From assembly GCA_934218695.1 (NCBI GenBank), contig CAKQDA010000001.1, positions 124,001 through 188,000 on the forward strand: DNA of 64,000 nucleotides, written 5' to 3'. The notes beneath the pieces were generated by a model that searched no databases, had not been told where the DNA came from, and was given only the letters and a program-made list of their open reading frames with translations. The position numbers and the translations under genes were made by a program. This stretch comes from an uncultured Succinivibrio sp. (GTDB lineage Bacteria; Pseudomonadota; Gammaproteobacteria; Enterobacterales; Succinivibrionaceae). Numbering within the stretch: position 1 is the stretch's first letter; every line of letters starts with the position of its first letter. Shown here in pieces: positions 8,167 through 16,833 of the stretch.

Positions 8167-9654
8167 ATGAAATTAAAACGCTTTGTTGCAGCAGATATGC
8201 GTTCAGCTCTTGCAAAAATTAAAGAGGAGCTGGGGGCAGAGGCTGTTATTATGTCTAACAAGCGTGTTGCTAATGGTGTTGAGATCATAGCTGGCGTTGA
8301 AACAAAGACTGTAAGTGTCGAAGATGTACCTGCAAATGCACACAGTGACGACAGCATCACTAGCAGGATCTTAAAAGAGGATTCTCCTCTTTCAAGAATT
8401 ATTAAGGATGATGAGGTTACATTAAGTTCCTCTAAAGGAAGAACATCAGCTGCCGCAAAAGATACTGCATTAGGCAAGAGCGCCGGTATTGGCGGATCAA
8501 AAGCTGAAGGTTTTGCAAGAAGCCTCCTTGAGATACTGGAACGTCAAAAACAGGAACAGAACAGGGTGCAGGAAGAAAGAAAAGCAGTTTCTTCATCTGT
8601 TAACAGCAATAAGTTACCACCAGCACCTCTGTCAGAACAATCTGGATTGAAGGATCTTTTTGTTAAGGAAAAAGACAGAGATCTTGCCAGAAAAGTTGAA
8701 ACAGCTCACGGCATTTCCTCTTACGAGTCAAAAGAATCTCTCAATGAGAAAAATGAACTCTCCAGAATGCGCCAGGAAGTGGATTCTATTCGTCGCCTCT
8801 TGCAATTTGAGCTTGCAGGCCTCATGTCTGATAATAAGAAAAGAGAAGAACCGGTCAGAGCCATGATATACGAACTTCTATTAAGTTCTGGCTTTGAAAA
8901 ACAGCTTTCACAGGAGCTTTCTGAAAATATAGATGCTGATGCCTCTTTTAATTTTGCCTGGAGACAGCTGGCATCCATCGTTGAAAAAAGGCTTTCTGTA
9001 GGACAGGATGAAATTGTAACCGAAGGTGGAATAGTGACACTGATAGGTCCTGCAGGTGTCGGAAAAACAACTACTCTGGCAAAATTGGCTGCCAGATTTG
9101 TGATGAGGTACGGACCTGAGAGAGTTGCTTTAATCACAGCTGACCATTACAGAATTGGAGCGGTCGAACAGGTAAAAACCTATGGAAGAATTATGGGATG
9201 TTCAACATTTGCGATAAAATCGCTCGATGAACTCCCGGAGATGCTGTATACACTCAGAGATAAAAGTCTGGTTTTAGTTGATACTGTGGGTGTAGGACTG
9301 CATGATGAAAGATTTGGCACACAAATTGCACAGTTAAAACAGCAGTCAAAGTTAAAACTCAAGCACTATCTGGTATTACCAGCAACTGCTCAGCGCAGGG
9401 TTCTAGAGCAGGCTTATGAGCACTTTAACTCAATTGGACTTAAAGGACTGATTCTGACTAAAGTGGATGAAAGTGAATCTCTTGCTGATGCATTATCATT
9501 ATGTATAAAACAAAATTTGACACTTTCATATATTACTGACGGACAAAGAGTTCCAGAGGATCTTTCTGTTCCTGTTTCAAGAACTCTGGCGGTCAAGGCC
9601 TTAAGTGCAGTTGAAAATGACGTTGCAAAAATAGCTTTAGACAAAGAAGCCTAA
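8167..9654 (+). CDS. flhF: SRP-type GTPase FlhF, polar flagellum placement
   Basis: A 495-residue signal-recognition-particle family GTPase that marks the cell pole and sets flagellar site and number together with FlhG. The N-terminus MKLKRFVAADMRSALAKIKE is typical of FlhF. A long, variable, charged B domain (about 60-210) follows, then the NG domain with P-loop GPAGVGKTTTLAKLAARF near residue 295, VLVDTVGVG and LILTKVDE. It sits 28 bases before flhG, the usual pairing. The 159-base gap after flhA is AT-rich and may hold a promoter, but no convincing flagellar-type element was found. Confidence 0.96.
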   Translation: MKLKRFVAADMRSALAKIKEELGAEAVIMSNKRVANGVEIIAGVETKTVSVEDVPANAHSDDSITSRILKEDSPLSRIIKDDEVTLSSSKGRTSAAAKDTALGKSAGIGGSKAEGFARSLLEILERQKQEQNRVQEERKAVSSSVNSNKLPPAPLSEQSGLKDLFVKEKDRDLARKVETAHGISSYESKESLNEKNELSRMRQEVDSIRRLLQFELAGLMSDNKKREEPVRAMIYELLLSSGFEKQLSQELSENIDADASFNFAWRQLASIVEKRLSVGQDEIVTEGGIVTLIGPAGVGKTTTLAKLAARFVMRYGPERVALITADHYRIGAVEQVKTYGRIMGCSTFAIKSLDELPEMLYTLRDKSLVLVDTVGVGLHDERFGTQIAQLKQQSKLKLKHYLVLPATAQRRVLEQAYEHFNSIGLKGLILTKVDESESLADALSLCIKQNLTLSYITDGQRVPEDLSVPVSRTLAVKALSAVENDVAKIALDKEA

Positions 9655-9681
9655 CAGATTTTATTATAAGAAGGATAAAAA

Positions 9682-10509
9682 ATGGCAGAACTAAACGGCA
9701 AGCGCAAAGTTAAAGTAATCACCGTAACTGGTGGTAAAGGCGGTGTTGGCAAGTCAAGTGTTTCACTGAATCTTGCAGTAGCATTATGCCAGATGGGCAA
9801 GAAGGTTATGCTGTTTGATGCTGATCTTGGTCTTGCTAACATTGATGTTATGCTTGGATTAAAAGTTGACAAGAACTTAGGTCATGTTCTCAATGGCGAG
9901 TGTGAACTTCAGGATATTCTGCAGACAGGTCCTCATGGTTTGAGAATCGTTCCTGCCTCATCCGGTTTAAAGCAGATGGTTGAACTTACTGTTGAGCAGC
10001 ATGCAGGTTTAATCAGAGCATTTTCAACCTTAAAGGAAGATATAGATTATTTTATTGTTGATACCGCAGCTGGCATCTCTGACATGGTTCTTTCCTTCTG
10101 CCGTGCAGCACAAGATGTCCTGATGGTTGTTTGCAATGAACCTACATCTGTTGCAGATGCATATGCTCAGATGAAGGTTTTATCCCGTGATTATGGCGTA
10201 AAGAAATTCAAGATCATAGGAAATCAGCTGCATTCACTGGATGAAGGCAAACTAATGTATCAGAAGCTTGTTACCGTGACCGAGCGTTTCATCGATGCAA
10301 CTTTAGAGCTTGTGGCATGCATTCCTGTTGATATGAATATGAGAAAAGCAATTAGACAGCGTTCATGCGTGGTTGAGGTTTTCCCAACATCACCTGCTGC
10401 TAGAGCTTTCAGAACACTGGCTAGCAGAATTACCACATGGCCAATTCCAGATGTTGCTGGTGGACATTTAGAATTTTTTGTTGAAAATTTGATCAGTAAC
10501 AATAAGTAA
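9682..10509 (+). CDS. flhG: MinD-like ATPase FlhG (FleN), flagellar number regulator
   Basis: A 275-residue ParA/MinD-type ATPase that limits flagellar number by acting on FlhF and, in several species, on the sigma-54 activator FleQ/FlrA. The deviant Walker A is GGKGGVGKSS (residues 17-26), with DADLGLANIDVMLGL next and FIVDTAAGISD as Walker B. The short N-terminus (MAELNGKRKVK) lacks the DQAxxLR segment that stimulates FlhF GTPase in some FlhG proteins, as in Pseudomonas FleN. It lies between flhF and fliA, the canonical order of polar clusters. Confidence 0.95.
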   Translation: MAELNGKRKVKVITVTGGKGGVGKSSVSLNLAVALCQMGKKVMLFDADLGLANIDVMLGLKVDKNLGHVLNGECELQDILQTGPHGLRIVPASSGLKQMVELTVEQHAGLIRAFSTLKEDIDYFIVDTAAGISDMVLSFCRAAQDVLMVVCNEPTSVADAYAQMKVLSRDYGVKKFKIIGNQLHSLDEGKLMYQKLVTVTERFIDATLELVACIPVDMNMRKAIRQRSCVVEVFPTSPAARAFRTLASRITTWPIPDVAGGHLEFFVENLISNNK

Positions 10510-10563
10510 GAAGACTAAAAACGCTTATCATAAAACTAGTTAGCGTTTATAAAAGAAAGAATA

Positions 10564-11310
10564 GTGTATATGGCAGGTATGTTAAACGGAGCAAAAGCTT
10601 ATCAGGCTCAGCAGCGTCTGGATATGAACAGGCTTGTAGAGACCTATGCCCCACTGGTAAAAAGAATTGCTCTTCATCTGAAGGCAAGACTGCCTGCATG
10701 TGTTGACGTAGACGATTTGATTCAGTCAGGCATGATTGGTCTGATGGATGCAGCTTCCCATTATGAGGAAGGACACGGAGCTGTATTTGAAACATATGCC
10801 TCAATAAGAATACGAGGTGCTATGATAGATGAACTTCGCCAGTCCGACTGGGCACCGCGTTCGGTTCATCAGAATACAAGAAGCATTGCTGACGCAATAT
10901 CAAGACTTTCAAACAGATTTGGAAGAGAGCCAAGAGATTTTGAAATTGCACAGGAACTTGGTGTTGATATTGATAAATACCACCAGATGCTCAGTGATTC
11001 ATCTTCAAGTCAGATGATTGGTATTGAAGATCTTGGTGTAAGTGCCGATGTTATTGCAGAGGGAAGTGATAACACAAAGGATAAGCTGTTTGACACACTC
11101 GCAACATCAAAATTCAAGGTGGCGCTTGTTGATGCTATTAAAGTTCTTCCAGAGCGCGAACAGCAGGTTCTTTCTCTGTACTATGATGAGGAACTGAATT
11201 TGAAAGAAATTGGAAAAGTTCTTGATTTGAGTGAGTCAAGAATCAGTCAGCTACTTTCACAGTCAATGGCAAGATTGAGATCTCTGCTCAAAGATTGGTG
11301 TTCTAAGTAG
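10564..11310 (+). CDS. fliA: Flagellar sigma factor FliA (sigma-28)
   Basis: A 248-residue sigma-70 family factor of the FliA/WhiG type that transcribes late flagellar and chemotaxis genes. Region 2 includes YAPLVKRIALHLKARLP, DDLIQSGMIGLMDA and FETYASIRIRGAMIDELRQSDW. Region 3 includes GREPRDFEIAQELG, and region 4 has LPEREQQVLSLYYDEELNLKEIG with SESRISQL. The start is uncertain: GTG at 10564 fits the AAGAAAGA site best, but ATGs at 10570 and 10579 are in frame. A modest inverted repeat (AAACGCT at 10519-10525 and AGCGTTT at 10542-10548) precedes the gene. Confidence 0.96.
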   Translation: MYMAGMLNGAKAYQAQQRLDMNRLVETYAPLVKRIALHLKARLPACVDVDDLIQSGMIGLMDAASHYEEGHGAVFETYASIRIRGAMIDELRQSDWAPRSVHQNTRSIADAISRLSNRFGREPRDFEIAQELGVDIDKYHQMLSDSSSSQMIGIEDLGVSADVIAEGSDNTKDKLFDTLATSKFKVALVDAIKVLPEREQQVLSLYYDEELNLKEIGKVLDLSESRISQLLSQSMARLRSLLKDWCSK

Positions 11311-11420
11311 TGGTAGTTAACATTTTTTTTTGATTTAGGTGGTAATTTAAAAGTAAACTGCCTATAAGTATAAAGATATAAGGATCGACATGACCCTAAG
11401 TCTGTATAAAGGAGAAAATC

Positions 11421-11804
11421 TTGGACAAGAATATCAAGATTCTTATTGTTGACGATTTCTCAACAATGAGACGTATTATTAAAAATCTGCTTCGTGATCT
11501 GGGGTTTAACAACACTCATGAGGCCGACGATGGCGCTACTGCTCTTCCAATGTTAGAAGCAGGAGATTTTGATTTTGTTGTAACTGATTGGAATATGCCT
11601 ATTATGCAGGGCATTGACCTTCTCAAAGCTATCAGAAAGAGTCCTAAACTGAAGGCTATGCCTGTTCTTATGGTTACAGCTGAGGCAAAGCGTGAACAGA
11701 TCATTGAAGCTGCCAAGGCAGGCGTTAATGGTTATATTGTAAAGCCTTTCACTGCTGCTACCTTAAAAGCAAAGTTGGATAAGATCTTTGAGCGTTTCGA
11801 ATAA
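11421..11804 (+). CDS. cheY: Chemotaxis response regulator CheY
   Basis: A 127-residue single-domain receiver. The acidic pocket is VDDFST near residues 10-14, the phospho-acceptor aspartate is D56 in VTDWNMP, the switch threonine lies in VTAEA and the conserved lysine in YIVKPF. Phosphorylated by CheA, it binds FliM/FliN to change motor rotation and is dephosphorylated by the adjacent cheZ product. The start is TTG with a strong AAGGAG site seven bases upstream; no ATG fits. A 110-base gap after fliA could hold a promoter. Confidence 0.96.
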   Translation: MDKNIKILIVDDFSTMRRIIKNLLRDLGFNNTHEADDGATALPMLEAGDFDFVVTDWNMPIMQGIDLLKAIRKSPKLKAMPVLMVTAEAKREQIIEAAKAGVNGYIVKPFTAATLKAKLDKIFERFE

Positions 11805-11814
11805 GGTTGATGCA

Positions 11815-12573
11815 ATGGCAGAAGTAGTCGCTAGAGACCTGACAGTCGAAGATTTAGACGATATCAGAGCTCTTGTTGAAGCTGGAATGCAGGAAGAAGC
11901 CAAATCAAAACTCATGGCTCTTTCAAGGTTTTTTTCAACTCCAAAAGAGGATGAAATCTTTGCTGAAGTTGGTACTCTCACCAGAGATCTTCACAATGCA
12001 ATCAAATCATTTGCTGAAGATGAGAGACTGAGAGTGATTGCCAATGTGGACATGCCAAGAGCTTCTGAACGACTGTCATCAATCATTAAAATGACAGATT
12101 CAGCTGCGACAAGAACTTTAGATGCTGTAGATGCCTGTGAACCTATGGTTAAGAGTCTGCAGACTGCGGTTGAAAAATTACTGCCGGCATGGAGTTCTCT
12201 TATGCACGGTCGCATCGACAGAGATAATTTTGTGACTTTGTGCAGAAATGTTGACGGACTTATTCATGATACGAAGTCAAATGCCGAAAAGGTATGTGAA
12301 CAGTTAAATGCAATTCTGATGGCTCAGGACTATCAGGACCTTACAGGACAGATGATTCAGAAGGTCATCTCTCTAGTAGGTGAAGTGGAAGACAAGTTGC
12401 TGAAGTTCCTGATGAACTTTAGTGATGAGGAAAAGATATCACTTCTGAATGATGATGCAACCTCGGGCACTTCCTCTCAGGGTCCTGCTCTGGAGAGCGT
12501 AAAAGAAAAATCAGACAGTGTAGCTGCAAATCAGGATGATGTTGATGACCTGCTTGCAAGCTTAGGATTCTAA
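11815..12573 (+). CDS. cheZ: CheY-P phosphatase CheZ
   Basis: A 252-residue phosphatase that speeds removal of phosphate from CheY. The family signature AQDYQDLTGQMIQKVISLV (about residues 170-190) supplies the catalytic glutamine. The C-terminal DDVDDLLASLGF peptide matches the CheY-tethering tail. The long helices between form the four-helix bundle of the dimer. The ATG at 11815 is chosen over an in-frame TTG at 11788 inside cheY because it gives the usual N-terminus and follows an AAGG site; the gene lies 10 bases after cheY. Presence of cheZ fits beta/gammaproteobacteria. Confidence 0.95.
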   Translation: MAEVVARDLTVEDLDDIRALVEAGMQEEAKSKLMALSRFFSTPKEDEIFAEVGTLTRDLHNAIKSFAEDERLRVIANVDMPRASERLSSIIKMTDSAATRTLDAVDACEPMVKSLQTAVEKLLPAWSSLMHGRIDRDNFVTLCRNVDGLIHDTKSNAEKVCEQLNAILMAQDYQDLTGQMIQKVISLVGEVEDKLLKFLMNFSDEEKISLLNDDATSGTSSQGPALESVKEKSDSVAANQDDVDDLLASLGF

Positions 12574-12591
12574 TAATAACGGAGACTGAAA

Positions 12592-14643
12592 ATGGATGAC
12601 GAGATTCTACAAGACTTTATAGTAGAAGCTGGTGAGATTATTGAAAATCTTAATGAACAGCTAGTCCAGATTGAGAAGACCCCTGACGATAAGGATCTTT
12701 TGAATGCTATCTTCAGAGGCTTCCATACTGTAAAGGGAGGTGCTGGTTTCTTACAGCTGAGCAGTCTCGTTGAAGTTTGTCATGCTGCTGAAAGCTTATT
12801 CGATGAGTTGAGAAACGGTCGTATAAGCATGTCTCCAGATCTGATGGACGCAGTGCTTCAGGCATACGACGAAATAACTACCATGTTTGAAGCTGTCAAG
12901 AATGGAGATACTCCAGAGGATGCACCTTCTGATCTAATCGACAGATTGCATGCTCTTGCAGCCGGAAAGGCAGCTCCTGCACCAGCAGCAAAGCCTGCTC
13001 CTGCTCCAGAGCCTGAACCAGAGCCAGTCAAGGAAGAGCCAAAGGCTGAGGAGTCTAAAGATGGGGCAGATAACTCTTCAATCGATGACATCACCGAAGA
13101 GGAATTTGAAGCTCTGTTAGATCAGCTACACGGTAAGGGACATGCTCCTGGTGCTGACGATGATGCTGCTCGTGACGCTACTGATGCAGATTTTGACAAG
13201 ATGATTGCAAATGCACAGGAAGAGGTTCAGAAAGCTCATGAATCAGAGAATCAAAATGGTAAATCAGAGCTTAAGGTAGCTTCTGGCGAGGATTACAATA
13301 AGGCAAATGAAGCTGCAAAGGCTGCTTCAGCGGCTCAGAAAGAAGCTCCAGAGGCTCCTAAGTCCGCAGCTCCAGCTCATGCCTCAAAACCTTCTGCCAA
13401 GGCAGGTGACAGCAAGTCTGCTGTTGAGGCCGATACAACAGTTCGTGTTGACACCAAGATCCTTGATGACATCATGAACCTTGTTGGTGAACTTGTTCTT
13501 GTCAGAAACCGTCTTGTTAACATGGCATCTCGCCGTTCTGATCAAGAAATGTCAAAAGCTATTTCTAATCTGGATGTTGTAACAGGTGATTTACAGAACT
13601 CTGTTATGAAGACCAGAATGCAGCCTGTCAAGAAGGTATTTGGTAGATTCCCTCGTGTGGTACGTGATCTTGCTAGAAAGCTTGGCAAGAAAATTGAGTT
13701 GCGTATGGAAGGTGAGGATACAGAGCTTGATAAGAATCTGGTGGACGCTCTTGCCGATCCTATGATTCATATGGTTCGTAACTGCTGTGATCACGGTATT
13801 GAGGCTCCAGCTGACCGTATCAAGGCTGGCAAACCTGAAACCGGTATCGTTTTACTTTCAGCATTTCAGCAGGGCGATCATATCCTGTTAAAGATTTCTG
13901 ATGACGGTCAGGGTATGGATCCTGATCAGTTAAGGGCAGTTGCCGTTAAAAAAGGTCTTATGGATGAGAGTGCCGCTGACAGACTGTCAGATTCAGACGC
14001 TTTAAACTTGATCTTTGCTCCTGGATTCTCAACCAACAGTGTTGTAACTGATATTTCTGGACGTGGTGTTGGCATGGACGTAGTGAAGACCAACATCTCA
14101 AAATTAAACGGTATCGTTCATGTTGTATCCACCTACGGTAAGGGAACAACCATTGAGATTAAGGTTCCATTAACACTGGCTATTCTGCCAACACTGATGA
14201 TTTCTGTATCTCACAGAACATTTGCTCTGCCTCTGACATCTGTTTCAGAGATCTTCTACCTAGAGCTTGATTCAATGAGAAATGTAGATGGCTTAAATAC
14301 CATCGTAATTCGTGACAAGGCTATTCCTCTGTTCTTCCTTAAACAGTGGTTTGAGAATGTTTCAATTCAGGAATACATGAAGCATAAGGCTCATATTGTT
14401 CTAGTTCAGGTTTCAGCAGCTCAGCTTGTAGGTTTTGTAGTAGATGAGCTGTTAGGTCAGGAAGAAGTTGTAATTAAGCCTCTTGATGATGTGCTCCGTC
14501 ATACACCTGGTATGGCAGGTGCCACCGTAACATCAGATGGTGGTATCGCTCTTATTCTTGATATACCTGGTTTAATGAGAGCATATGCTCATAAAAATGC
14601 TGAGAGAGTTCAGCCATTGCCAGAGTTAAAAGAAGAAAAATAA
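12592..14643 (+). CDS. cheA: Chemotaxis histidine kinase CheA
   Basis: A 683-residue sensor kinase of the chemoreceptor array. The HPt domain has its phospho-histidine at H45 (FRGFHTVKGGAGFL). A long Ala/Pro/Glu-rich linker (about 125-285) contains IDDITEEEFEALLDQLHGKG at about 163-182, resembling the linker motifs of polar-array CheA proteins that contact ParC/ParP. Next come the dimerisation helices (VDTKILDDIMNLVGELVLVR), the ATPase (MVRNCCDHGIE N box, DDGQGM, GRGVGMDVV) and a C-terminal CheW-like domain. No clear separate P2 CheY-binding domain is visible. It is 18 bases after cheZ. Confidence 0.97.
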   Translation: MDDEILQDFIVEAGEIIENLNEQLVQIEKTPDDKDLLNAIFRGFHTVKGGAGFLQLSSLVEVCHAAESLFDELRNGRISMSPDLMDAVLQAYDEITTMFEAVKNGDTPEDAPSDLIDRLHALAAGKAAPAPAAKPAPAPEPEPEPVKEEPKAEESKDGADNSSIDDITEEEFEALLDQLHGKGHAPGADDDAARDATDADFDKMIANAQEEVQKAHESENQNGKSELKVASGEDYNKANEAAKAASAAQKEAPEAPKSAAPAHASKPSAKAGDSKSAVEADTTVRVDTKILDDIMNLVGELVLVRNRLVNMASRRSDQEMSKAISNLDVVTGDLQNSVMKTRMQPVKKVFGRFPRVVRDLARKLGKKIELRMEGEDTELDKNLVDALADPMIHMVRNCCDHGIEAPADRIKAGKPETGIVLLSAFQQGDHILLKISDDGQGMDPDQLRAVAVKKGLMDESAADRLSDSDALNLIFAPGFSTNSVVTDISGRGVGMDVVKTNISKLNGIVHVVSTYGKGTTIEIKVPLTLAILPTLMISVSHRTFALPLTSVSEIFYLELDSMRNVDGLNTIVIRDKAIPLFFLKQWFENVSIQEYMKHKAHIVLVQVSAAQLVGFVVDELLGQEEVVIKPLDDVLRHTPGMAGATVTSDGGIALILDIPGLMRAYAHKNAERVQPLPELKEEK

Positions 14644-14683
14644 ATTGAAATATTATTATAAGAATTATTAAGGAACTATCTAT

Positions 14684-16012
14684 ATGGCCACCAAGGTTTT
14701 GATTGTGGACGATTCAACTTTCTTCAGAAAGCGTTTGAAGGAGATTGTTGAGTCAGACCCTACAATGCAAGTTGTAGGCGAGGCAAAAGATGGAAAGGAA
14801 GGTGTCGATTTAACTCAGAAACTTCATCCTGATGTTATTACTATGGATGTTGAAATGCCTGTGATGGACGGTATTACTGCAGTTAAGGAAATCATGGCAA
14901 AATGTCCTACTCCTATTCTTATGTTTTCGTCTTTGACATTCGAAGGTGCAAATTCAACCTTTAAGGCACTCGAAGCTGGTGCCATTGATTTTATGCCTAA
15001 GAATTTTGATGACATCGCTCATCGCAGAGAAGAGGCAATTAAAACTTTAATTGGTTCTATCAAGGCTGTTTCACGCAGCCGTGTTCGCGGATTTAGGGCT
15101 GCTCCATCAGCAGTACGCTCTGTAGCTGGCACAGCTACAGCAGCCTCCTCGCCTCTGAGACGTACATCAACACTGTCATCAGGTCTGTCATCAGGCAGTA
15201 CAAGAACATCTTCATTTGGAACAGCAAGACCTTCTTCATTAACATCAAGAACCACTGCCTCAAGTGTTTCTTCATTGTCTTCAAGAACGACAGCTTCTCC
15301 TACTCCTACAGCCGGTGCAGCCATGGGACAGTACAAGAAGATCAATGAGATGTTGTCATCAGATCAGGGGGTTCCAGCTGCTGCAAGAAAGTTCACCTTT
15401 GGTGATCATAAGGCAGAGACAACTGCTTTTAAGAAGTCTGGCAAATTGCATTCTATCGTTGCAATTGGCAGCTCAACTGGTGGACCTATTGCTCTGCAGC
15501 AGATCATTCCGAAGTTACCAAAATTATCTGTACCCGTCGTAATTGTTCAGCATATGCCAGCTTCATTTACAACAACCTTTGCCGCAAGACTTGATGCAAT
15601 GTCACAGCTCCATGTGGTTGAGGCAAAAGATGGTGATATTTTAGAACCTGGTACCTGTTACATTGCTCCAGGCGGAAAGCAGATGATTTTCGAAAGAGTT
15701 GGTGTAAAGACCCGGGTAAGGATCATCTCAGATACCGGCAGAGTTTCATACAATCCTTGTGTGGATGTTTCATTTGCTTCTCTGTGTCAGATTTATGGAG
15801 GCAAGGTCCTTGCCATGATCTTAACCGGTATGGGATCTGATGGCTGTGAGGGCTGTTCTTTATTAAAGAAAAAAGGCTCTGTAGTATGGGCTCAGAACGA
15901 GGAAACATGTGTGGTTTACGGTATGCCTCAGGCTATTGTAAACGCAAATGTGGCTGATCTTGTTTTGCCTTTAAACGAGATTGCAGAATGCATTGTAAAA
16001 GAGCTTAACTAA
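14684..16012 (+). CDS. cheB: Chemoreceptor glutamate methylesterase CheB
   Basis: A 442-residue adaptation enzyme that removes receptor methyl groups and deamidates glutamines. The N-terminal receiver has phospho-acceptor D55 (TMDVEMPVMDG) and lysine in FMPKNF. The C-terminal methylesterase has the catalytic serine in AIGSSTGGP, histidine in IVQHMP and aspartate in GMGSDG. The linker between them (about residues 125-215) is unusually long and almost wholly Ser/Thr/Arg/Ala, so the protein is some 80-90 residues longer than a compact CheB. A cheR gene is not in this window. Confidence 0.96.
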   Translation: MATKVLIVDDSTFFRKRLKEIVESDPTMQVVGEAKDGKEGVDLTQKLHPDVITMDVEMPVMDGITAVKEIMAKCPTPILMFSSLTFEGANSTFKALEAGAIDFMPKNFDDIAHRREEAIKTLIGSIKAVSRSRVRGFRAAPSAVRSVAGTATAASSPLRRTSTLSSGLSSGSTRTSSFGTARPSSLTSRTTASSVSSLSSRTTASPTPTAGAAMGQYKKINEMLSSDQGVPAAARKFTFGDHKAETTAFKKSGKLHSIVAIGSSTGGPIALQQIIPKLPKLSVPVVIVQHMPASFTTTFAARLDAMSQLHVVEAKDGDILEPGTCYIAPGGKQMIFERVGVKTRVRIISDTGRVSYNPCVDVSFASLCQIYGGKVLAMILTGMGSDGCEGCSLLKKKGSVVWAQNEETCVVYGMPQAIVNANVADLVLPLNEIAECIVKELN

Positions 16013-16067
16013 AGCAAAAGGCGAATTTCAGATAGCAACAGAGTTAAACTCAAAGTAAGGCGGACAT

Positions 16068-16817
16068 ATGAACTTTTTAGGCATTTTCTTGGCGATCGGC
16101 TGTATTGTAGCTGCGATGATGATGGAAGGAACCAATCCTACCATGATGCTGGTTCTGCCTGCTTTCCTTGTTGTTTTCGGAGCCTCATTCTTTGCCTGTG
16201 TAGTACAGTTTCCTCTTTCAACAATCATGGGTGCGTTTAAATGTTTCATCTGGACAATCGCACCTCCAAGACAGAACATGGATGCTCAGGTTGAGCTTTT
16301 AGTAGGTCTTTCAACCACTGCACGTCAGCAGGGACTTCTGGCACTTGAAAATTCAATTGCTTCAGCCTCTGATGATTTTACCCGTGACGGTATTCAGATG
16401 ATTGTTGACGGTGTGGATAAAGATGCCTTAAAAGAAATCTTAGAGCAGGGAATAGCTGTTGAGGAAGCCAAATACGAACCATATGCTAAGATGCTGGAAG
16501 CTATGGGCGGTTATTCTCCTACCATGGGTATTATTGGTGCAGTTTTAGGCCTTATTCATGCCATGTCACTTCTTGACAGACCTGATGAGCTTGGTCCTGC
16601 TATTGCTGTTGCCTTCGTAGCCACCATTTACGGTCTGGTTCTTGCAAATCTTATCTGTCTTCCTGCAGCCAATCTGATTAAGGGATATGTTGCAAATATG
16701 ACTATGTTCAAATACATGACTCTTGAGGGGCTGGTTTCAATTGCTTCAGGTGAAAACACCATGATGCTAAAGCGCAGACTTGCTGTTTATGTTGGCGAGA
16801 AGAACGAGAACGCCTAG
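16068..16817 (+). CDS. motC: Flagellar motor stator protein MotC (MotA family)
   Basis: A 249-residue inner-membrane proton/ion-channel stator subunit of the MotA/PomA family. There are four predicted membrane segments: two near the N-terminus and two around residues 155-175 and 185-205. The cytoplasmic loop between carries the charged residues that contact FliG, and YSPTMGIIGAVLGLIHAM is the family signature. Position after cheB and before a MotB-type gene matches motC-motD of Pseudomonas and its relatives, hence the name. Ion specificity cannot be read with certainty. Confidence 0.93.
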   Translation: MNFLGIFLAIGCIVAAMMMEGTNPTMMLVLPAFLVVFGASFFACVVQFPLSTIMGAFKCFIWTIAPPRQNMDAQVELLVGLSTTARQQGLLALENSIASASDDFTRDGIQMIVDGVDKDALKEILEQGIAVEEAKYEPYAKMLEAMGGYSPTMGIIGAVLGLIHAMSLLDRPDELGPAIAVAFVATIYGLVLANLICLPAANLIKGYVANMTMFKYMTLEGLVSIASGENTMMLKRRLAVYVGEKNENA

Positions 16818-16833
16818 GGTTTAAGGGGCAGAA

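Noticed and set aside
10519..10548. Attenuator or terminator hairpin before fliA
   Set aside because: The stem is only seven base pairs with a 16-base loop and no T-run, and flhG-fliA is usually one operon.
11341..11370. Possible sigma-28 promoter before cheY (TAAAAG and GCCTATAA)
   Set aside because: The -10-like GCCTATAA is fair, but no TAAAG box stands at the required distance; the available TAAA is about eight bases too close.
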